Positions 1-5,171 of a DNA stretch of 5,171 nucleotides are shown one piece after another. Position 1 is the first letter of the stretch. Each line of letters starts with the position of its first letter. Location: contig SHBC01000088.1 of assembly GCA_004213025.1 (NCBI GenBank), positions 1 through 5,171 of the forward strand. Direction: 5' to 3'. The position numbers and the translations under genes are program-made. Under the pieces are notes generated by a model. That model worked only from the letters and a program-made list of their open reading frames with translations, searched no databases and was not told the DNA's origin. The stretch is from SAR116 cluster bacterium (GTDB lineage: Bacteria > Pseudomonadota > Alphaproteobacteria > Puniceispirillales > Puniceispirillaceae).

Positions 1-1
1 G

Positions 2-283
2 CAGGTGATCTTCGCCGGCATCTGGGAAATTGCCAGCCCGGTCGACGCCATCATCCGCCATCTTGGCGAGGCCGGGAGCGGGGCTGCGGGTGACTGGACG
101 AAAACGCCCGGCTGGTGTGCGCTTCCGTCGCTGGTGCGGCGGTCCATGCCGGTGCTTGAAACCCTTGACGGCGCTGTGATCTACCCCCACTTACAAATCA
201 ACGATATGTCTGCTGGCACCACCATTCACGCGACGGCACGTTTCTTGCCCATGTCGCCTGCAACGGCTACATATCGCAACTGA
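2..283 (+). CDS. tilS: tRNA(Ile)-lysidine synthetase TilS, C-terminal fragment (5' end outside window)
   Basis: The reading frame is open from the left edge and ends at TGA 281-283, giving about 93 residues of a protein that begins outside the window. TilS modifies the wobble C34 of the CAU-anticodon isoleucine tRNA to lysidine, using ATP and lysine, in the cytoplasm. The catalytic PP-loop domain is not visible; this is only the C-terminal substrate-binding part. The visible signs are an IWEI segment followed by IRHLGEAG, then a W-x-ALPSLVRRSMPVLETLDG stretch and a YPHL motif, which resemble the 'LP..VR.SLPVL..dG....PHL' end of alphaproteobacterial TilS. Position immediately upstream of ftsH is the usual tilS place in this class. 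The match is from memory of family patterns over a poorly conserved region, so identity is likely rather than certain. A GTG at 5 is internal, not a start. Confidence 0.68.
   Translation, partial: QVIFAGIWEIASPVDAIIRHLGEAGSGAAGDWTKTPGWCALPSLVRRSMPVLETLDGAVIYPHLQINDMSAGTTIHATARFLPMSPATATYRN
164..193 (+). promoter_or_regulatory. Candidate heat-shock (sigma-32-like) promoter for ftsH, distal
   Basis: CTTGACG at 164-170 is followed after 14 bases by CCCCACTTA at 185-193. This resembles the enterobacterial sigma-32 pattern (CTTGAAA, about 13-15 bases, CCCCATTTA), with two mismatches in the -35 box and one in the -10 box. A second CTTGAAA lies just upstream at 155-161, but its spacing to the C-run is too long. 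The site lies inside the tilS coding end, where codons for L-D-G and P-H are conserved, so chance resemblance is quite possible. It would give a leader of about 150 bases for ftsH, a gene that is heat-induced in several proteobacteria. Confidence 0.28.
244..274 (+). promoter_or_regulatory. Candidate weak promoter for ftsH, proximal
   Basis: CTTGCCC at 244-250 is followed after 16 bases by CTACATAT at 267-274, a partial match to the sigma-32 pattern (C..CAT.T kept). Read as a housekeeping promoter, TTGCCC 245-250 and TACATA 268-273 are 17 bases apart but match only 4 and 3 of 6 positions. It lies over the last codons of tilS, about 80 bases before the ftsH start. This is a weak call. Confidence 0.2.
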
Positions 284-296
284 TTTCTGGTCATGT

Positions 297-314
297 CCGC
301 TGGCAACCCGGCGG
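297..314 (+). other. Hairpin in the tilS-ftsH gap
   Basis: CCGCTGG (297-303) pairs with CCGGCGG (308-314) through seven pairs, one of them T-G, around a CAAC four-base loop. It begins 13 bases after the tilS stop. No T-run follows (the next bases are TATGTG), so it is not a convincing intrinsic terminator. It could be an mRNA stability or spacer element between the tilS and ftsH messages. Confidence 0.5.
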
Positions 315-324
315 TATGTGATGA

Positions 325-346
325 CAACTTGTTTGAAGGAAAGTTG
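325..346 (+). promoter_or_regulatory. ftsH Shine-Dalgarno displayed in a hairpin loop
   Basis: CAACTT (325-330) is perfectly complementary to AAGTTG (341-346). The ten-base loop holds GAAGGA (335-340), the apparent ribosome binding site of ftsH, whose ATG is at 352. Four of the six pairs are A-T, so the stem is weak. The SD is 11 bases from the ATG in linear sequence, somewhat long, and the stem would shorten or modulate this distance. A temperature-sensitive role is conceivable because FtsH is a stress protease, but that is inference. Confidence 0.4.
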
Positions 347-351
347 AAGCC

Positions 352-2274
<1,923 letters not shown>

Positions 2275-2283
2275 TCCGAGAAC

Positions 2284-3363
2284 GTGACTGCCACAACTGA
2301 CCTGACCCGATTGGCGGCGCCGAAAGCGCCGCCTTTCGCGATTCCAACCTGGATACGGCCGATTCCGGTGCCGGCAGGCGTGCATCGGCTTGCTGGCGGC
2401 TGGGCCTCATTCGACGTTGTCGATATCGTGCAGCGTGACGAGGCAGGCTACAGCGCCTCCAGACACAGCCTGGATGAGGTTCTGGCGACGGCTGATGACC
2501 GGAACCGGGCCGCGGCGGCGATTGACCGGCTGACATCGTCACGTGCCGACTGGGCTGACCTGCCGCTTGATCGCCCGACCATCATGGGCATTCTCAACGT
2601 GACGCCGGACAGTTTTTCGGATGGCGGCCGGCATAATGCGCCAGCGCGTGCCATTGCCGCCGCTCGTGCGATGATCGAGGCTGGTGCCGGCATTGTCGAT
2701 ATCGGTGGTGAATCGACCCGGCCCGGCGCCGAACCGGTAACCCGCAATCAGGAACTGGCCCGCGTCCTGCCACCGATCGCCGGCCTCAGGGATTCCGGCG
2801 CCTTGCTGTCGATTGACACCCGTCATGCCGAGGTGATGACGCGCGCCGCCGCCGCCGGTGCCGGCATCATCAATGATGTGAACGGTCTGCGTGGCGAGGG
2901 GGCGCTTAATGCCGCCGCCGCCAGCGGTGCCGCTGTGGCCATCATGCATATGCAGGGCACGCCCGAGACCATGCAGCAGGACCCGCATTATGGTTTCGCG
3001 CCGGTCGAGATCTATGAGTTTCTGGAAGACCGGATCACGAGGGCCGAGGCCGCCGGAATCTCCCGCGCACAGATCGCCATCGACCCGGGATTTGGTTTTG
3101 GCAAGTCGCCGGCGCATAATCTGTCACTGATTGCCTGGACGGCGATGTTTCATGGGCTTGGCGTGCCGATCCTTGTCGGGGCAAGCCGCAAATCGTCAAT
3201 CGCCACCCTTTCGGCGGGCGAACCGGCGGATCAACGGCTTGCCGGCTCGCTTGGTCTTGCCATGGCGGCGGTGGTGCAGGGATGCCAGCTGCTGCGTGTT
3301 CATGATGTTGCCGAGACAAGACAGGCGCTTGCCATACAGATGGCGTTGGCGGCGAGTGCATAG
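2284..3363 (+). CDS. folP: Dihydropteroate synthase FolP with N-terminal extension
   Basis: FolP condenses 6-hydroxymethyl-7,8-dihydropterin pyrophosphate with p-aminobenzoate to dihydropteroate in folate synthesis; it is the sulfonamide target and is cytoplasmic. The TIM-barrel core begins at MGILNVTPDSFSDGG (101-115). It continues with DIGGESTRPGA (139-149), SIDTR (176-180), NDVNGL (197-202), MHMQGTPETMQ (221-231), DPGFGFGKS (267-275), GASRKS (299-304) and RVHD (338-341), so all pterin, phosphate and pABA loops look intact. At 359 residues it is about 80 longer than the E. coli enzyme. The extra residues 1 to about 95 contain TWIRP and LAGGWASFDVVDI and resemble an extension I associate with some alphaproteobacterial FolP proteins. 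The start is uncertain: GTG 2284 is the first start codon after the ftsH stop in this frame, with only a weak GAG as SD. GTG 2368 and 2380 are alternatives, while ATG 2584 would cut into the core. Translational coupling to ftsH is likely. Confidence 0.95.
   Translation: MTATTDLTRLAAPKAPPFAIPTWIRPIPVPAGVHRLAGGWASFDVVDIVQRDEAGYSASRHSLDEVLATADDRNRAAAAIDRLTSSRADWADLPLDRPTIMGILNVTPDSFSDGGRHNAPARAIAAARAMIEAGAGIVDIGGESTRPGAEPVTRNQELARVLPPIAGLRDSGALLSIDTRHAEVMTRAAAAGAGIINDVNGLRGEGALNAAAASGAAVAIMHMQGTPETMQQDPHYGFAPVEIYEFLEDRITRAEAAGISRAQIAIDPGFGFGKSPAHNLSLIAWTAMFHGLGVPILVGASRKSSIATLSAGEPADQRLAGSLGLAMAAVVQGCQLLRVHDVAETRQALAIQMALAASA
2313..2333 (+). other. Perfect GC-rich inverted repeat in the folP 5' end
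   Basis: GGCGGCGC (2313-2320) and GCGCCGCC (2326-2333) form a perfect eight-pair stem around CGAAA, followed by TTT. It has the shape of an intrinsic terminator, but the T-run is only three bases before CGCG. As annotated, it sits in codons 10 to 17 of folP. It could be an attenuator or mRNA-stability hairpin at the ftsH/folP junction, or a sign that folP really starts farther downstream. Confidence 0.5.
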
Positions 3364-3375
3364 CAGCTTGAGTAA

Positions 3376-3404
3376 CCTCCGCCCCGAACCTATTGTGGCG
3401 GGGG
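3376..3404 (+). other. Imperfect hairpin in the folP-glmM gap
   Basis: CCTCCGCC (3376-3383) can pair with GGCGGGGG (3397-3404) over eight positions with one T-G pair and a 13-base loop. It lies between the folP stop and the glmM SD. There is no T-run after it, so it is more likely a processing or stability element than a terminator; folP and glmM are probably one transcript. Confidence 0.35.
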
Positions 3405-3430
3405 ACAGGATCTGACGGGGAAGAGCGCCG

Positions 3431-4792
3431 ATGGCGGGAATGTTTGGAACGGATGGTGTCCGGGCGCGGGTGAATACCGGCGCTATGACCGCCGAGGCGA
3501 TTGTCAGACTGGCGCTGGCCTCTGGTCGCTGGTTCATCGACAACAACCCCGAAGGCCGGACCGGCAGGCCGCTTGTCGTGATTGGCAAGGATACGCGCGT
3601 TTCCGGCTATATGGTCGAGGCCGCGCTGGTCGCCGGCTTTACTTCGATCGGCATGGATTGCCGCCTGCTTGGCCCGATGCCGACGCCGGGCGTGGCCTAT
3701 CTGACCATGTCGCTGCGGGCGCATCTCGGGGTGATGATCTCGGCAAGCCATAATCCGTTCGAGGATAATGGCATCAAGCTGTTCGGTCCTGATGGTTACA
3801 AGCTTGCCGATGAGATCGAGGACGGCATCTCCAACCTGGCGGCAGGGTCGATAGAGCTGTCGGAACCGGTCGAACTCGGCCGGGCTGCGCGGATGCTGGA
3901 TTCGGTTGGCCGCTATGTTGAATTCGCCAAATCGACATTGCCGTCCGAGGTCAGGTTTGACGGTCTGAAAGTCGTTGTCGACTGCGCCAATGGCGCGGCC
4001 TATCGCACCGCCCCTGACGCGCTTCGCGACCTTGGCGCCGATGTTACCGTGATGGCGAACAGCCCGGACGGGTTCAACATCAATGATGGGTGTGGTGCCG
4101 TACATCCCCAGGCGCTGGCGGCACGGGTTGTGGAAACCGGGGCCGATATCGGGATTGCCCTTGACGGCGACGCTGACCGCCTGATCATGGTTGATGAAAA
4201 CGGTGTGGTCATTGACGGCGATCAGCTTCTTGCCTGTCTTGCCGGCACAATGCGCGAGGCCAGCACGCTGACCGGCGGCGGCATTGTCGGCACGATGATG
4301 ACGAATGGCGGTATCGAACCCTTTCTTGACGGGCTTGGCCTGACCTTGCACCGCACAAGGGTTGGTGACCGCTATGTGCTGGAGGCGATGCGCCAGAACG
4401 ATATCAATCTTGGCGGTGAATCCTCGGGCCATATCCTGATGACGTCACTCAGCACCTCTGGCGACGGTCTGATTGCGGCGCTGCAGATGCTGCGCCTGCT
4501 GGCGCAGGATGACCGGCCGGCAAGCGAACTTTTCCACCTGTTCACCCCGAAATGCCAGAAAATGGAAAATCTGCGTGGCTTTGACCGTTCGGTGCTTGAT
4601 CTTCCAGCGGTGGTTGCCGGGCTGGCGGCGATTGAATCGGCTTTGGCTGGCAAGGGCCGTTTGCTGGTGCGCGCCTCCGGGACCGAGAGCCTGTTGCGGG
4701 TGATGGTCGAGGCCGATGACACGGTGCTTGTCGACAGCACGATTGATGAAATAATTTTGCTCATCAAAACCGAAGCCAAGAATATCAAATAA
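3431..4792 (+). CDS. glmM: Phosphoglucosamine mutase GlmM
   Basis: GlmM interconverts glucosamine-6-phosphate and glucosamine-1-phosphate, the step before GlmU on the way to UDP-GlcNAc for peptidoglycan and lipopolysaccharide; it is cytoplasmic and Mg-dependent. At 453 residues it has the normal family length. The N-terminus MAGMFGTDGVR matches the family opening. The phosphoserine loop is SASHNPFEDNGIKLF, with S106 as the catalytic serine (equivalent to E. coli S102). The metal loop is DGDADR (245-250: D245, D247, D249), the sugar-specificity loop GGESSGH (328-334), and the phosphate-binding loop RASGTES (414-420). In that last loop the proline common after SGTE is a serine, a mild deviation. 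ATG 3431 is supported by GGGGAAGAG at 3417-3425, five bases upstream. The last 20 codons are AT-rich compared with the rest. It stands 67 bases after folP, in the conserved ftsH-folP-glmM order. Confidence 0.97.
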   Translation: MAGMFGTDGVRARVNTGAMTAEAIVRLALASGRWFIDNNPEGRTGRPLVVIGKDTRVSGYMVEAALVAGFTSIGMDCRLLGPMPTPGVAYLTMSLRAHLGVMISASHNPFEDNGIKLFGPDGYKLADEIEDGISNLAAGSIELSEPVELGRAARMLDSVGRYVEFAKSTLPSEVRFDGLKVVVDCANGAAYRTAPDALRDLGADVTVMANSPDGFNINDGCGAVHPQALAARVVETGADIGIALDGDADRLIMVDENGVVIDGDQLLACLAGTMREASTLTGGGIVGTMMTNGGIEPFLDGLGLTLHRTRVGDRYVLEAMRQNDINLGGESSGHILMTSLSTSGDGLIAALQMLRLLAQDDRPASELFHLFTPKCQKMENLRGFDRSVLDLPAVVAGLAAIESALAGKGRLLVRASGTESLLRVMVEADDTVLVDSTIDEIILLIKTEAKNIK

Positions 4793-4926
4793 TTTCAGTC
4801 CAGTAACATAAAGCAAAATCTTTCATCTCGTGCCCGGATCGGCTGTTGACCTGAACAGGCGTCTGGCCCATCTTCTGCGTGGGCCGTCACCCCCCAACGG
4901 GTGGCAACATGATTGACGAGGGCGTT
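4793..4926 (+). other. glmM-serC intergenic region
   Basis: This 134-base gap has two halves. Bases 4793 to about 4826 are AT-rich, continuing a composition drop that begins in the last codons of glmM (about 4741); this is where a serC promoter might lie, but no good -35/-10 pair is seen. TAACAT (4804-4809) is a possible -10 without a convincing -35. TTGACC (4846-4851) is a good -35 with only CATCTT (4869-4874) at the right distance. The second half, from 4843, is packed with short hairpins. No clear intrinsic terminator for glmM is present. Confidence 0.6.
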
Positions 4927-4940
4927 ATGACTGCCATAAC
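4864..4940 (+). promoter_or_regulatory. Candidate serC leader RNA (cis-regulatory)
   Basis: Two hairpins abut. TGGCCCA (4864-4870) pairs with TGGGCCG (4880-4886) over six Watson-Crick pairs plus a possible outer T-G, with loop TCTTCTGCG. GTCACCC (4886-4892) pairs with GGGTGGC (4899-4905), seven pairs including one T-G, with loop CCCAAC. A single-stranded stretch with SD GAGGG (4918-4922) then leads to a third stem holding the serC ATG. A conserved 'serC leader' RNA class is known upstream of serC in alphaproteobacteria, with its last stem reaching the ribosome binding site. Location and architecture fit that class, but I have not compared the sequence with a consensus. The ligand or mechanism of that class is not known to me. 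Confidence 0.5.
4924..4940 (+). promoter_or_regulatory. Hairpin sequestering the serC start codon
   Basis: GTTATG (4924-4929) is the exact reverse complement of CATAAC (4935-4940), with the five-base loop ACTGC. The ATG of serC (4927-4929) is fully within the stem, and the SD GAGGG (4918-4922) ends one base before it. Such a stem would compete with initiation and could be an on/off element, or simply open under the ribosome. Confidence 0.45.
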
Positions 4941-5171
4941 CGGGCTGTTACCAGCCAAACCGGCCGCAAAGCCGGTGTCGCCGCTGTTTTCGACGGGACC
5001 GACCCGCAAACGGCCAGGATGGACCCCAACCGCGCTCGACACCGCTTCGCTCGGCCGCTCGCACCGCGCATCCCATCCAAAATCCCGTATCCAGAAATGT
5101 ATCGCGCTGATCCACGCCACCCTGGCGCTGCCCGAGGGTTACCTTGTCGGCATCGTGCCGGGATCGGACAC
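4927..5171 (+). CDS. serC: Phosphoserine aminotransferase SerC, N-terminal fragment (3' end outside window)
   Basis: SerC is a PLP enzyme that transaminates 3-phosphohydroxypyruvate with glutamate to O-phosphoserine in serine synthesis (and a related step in vitamin B6 synthesis). The open frame runs to the right edge, showing 81 complete codons. Diagnostic segments are LFSTGPTRKRPGWTP (20-34), LGRSHR (42-47), SRIQKCIALIHATLALPEGY (53-72) and VGIVPGSD (74-81), which follow the N-terminus of the alphaproteobacterial/Methanosarcina-type SerC. The PLP lysine is outside the window. ATG 4927 is chosen because GAGGG lies four bases upstream. ATG 4909 is in the same frame and would add MIDEGV, with the weaker GGGTGG as SD inside a hairpin. 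The gap and leader ahead of it suggest its own transcription unit, often followed by serA in this class; that gene is not visible here. Confidence 0.9.
   Translation, partial: MTAITGLLPAKPAAKPVSPLFSTGPTRKRPGWTPTALDTASLGRSHRASHPKSRIQKCIALIHATLALPEGYLVGIVPGSD
4943..4976 (+). other. Two tandem hairpins in the first serC codons
   Basis: GGCTG (4943-4947) pairs with CAGCC (4952-4956) around TTAC. Two bases later, ACCGGC (4959-4964) pairs with GCCGGT (4971-4976) around CGCAAA. Both stems are perfect and lie over codons 6 to 17, a variable, Pro/Ala/Lys-rich part of SerC where sequence is free to carry RNA structure. Confidence 0.4.

Noticed and set aside
325..346. ROSE-type RNA thermometer ahead of ftsH
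   Set aside because: The U(U/C)GCU element that pairs with the SD in ROSE elements is absent, and the SD here is in a loop, so only a generic thermosensor idea is kept.
2539..3117. 192-codon minus-strand frame opposite folP
   Set aside because: It is fully antisense to the conserved FolP core and has no start context or family likeness.
3376..3404. Intrinsic terminator between folP and glmM
   Set aside because: The imperfect stem has a 13-base loop and no T-run follows it, and glmM has a good SD close behind.
3035..4432. 465-codon open frame on the minus strand across folP and glmM
   Set aside because: It straddles two well-supported genes in the opposite direction, and its product is rich in Arg, His, Ala and Gln without motifs, typical of a shadow frame.
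4846..4874. TTGACC-17-CATCTT as the serC promoter
   Set aside because: The -10 box matches poorly, and a start near 4881 would remove the first leader hairpin; it is mentioned but not called as a separate feature.
4887..5120. 77-codon minus-strand frame over the serC leader
   Set aside because: The plus-strand frame from 4927 clearly matches SerC, so the minus frame is a by-product.

Overview
The window is a stretch of bacterial housekeeping chromosome with a GC-rich coding bias. All genes lie on the + strand. Gene order is tilS (3' end) - ftsH - folP - glmM - serC (5' end). The core ftsH-folP-glmM is shared by many proteobacteria. tilS upstream, a serC of the 'GRSHR' type downstream, and a dihydropteroate synthase with a long N-terminal extension all point to an alphaproteobacterium, perhaps Rhodospirillales-like. 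The lineage below class is inference.

Layout: bases 2-283 encode the C-terminus of tRNA-Ile lysidine synthetase. A 68-base gap follows with two hairpins, the second placing the ftsH Shine-Dalgarno in its loop. ftsH (352-2274) is a complete, intact membrane AAA+ zinc protease. folP (2284-3363) starts 9 bases after the ftsH stop, in the same frame, with a GTG start and a strong hairpin in its first 20 codons. A 67-base gap with an imperfect hairpin leads to glmM (3431-4792), complete and intact. A 134-base gap, first AT-rich and then densely folded, leads to serC (4927 to the window edge).

How the genes work together: ftsH handles membrane protein quality control and, in proteobacteria, turnover of heat-shock sigma factor and LpxC. 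folP makes dihydropteroate for folate. glmM makes glucosamine-1-phosphate for peptidoglycan and lipopolysaccharide. serC starts what is probably a separate serine-biosynthesis unit.

No mobile element, CRISPR array, tRNA/rRNA gene or foreign-looking gene is visible. The most interesting non-coding signal is the serC leader. Up to six short hairpins lie end to end from about 4843 to 4976, and one of them buries the serC start codon. This location and geometry fit the known class of alphaproteobacterial serC leader RNAs, but I could not run a covariance search. Second in interest are heat-shock-like promoter matches and the SD-in-loop hairpin ahead of ftsH.
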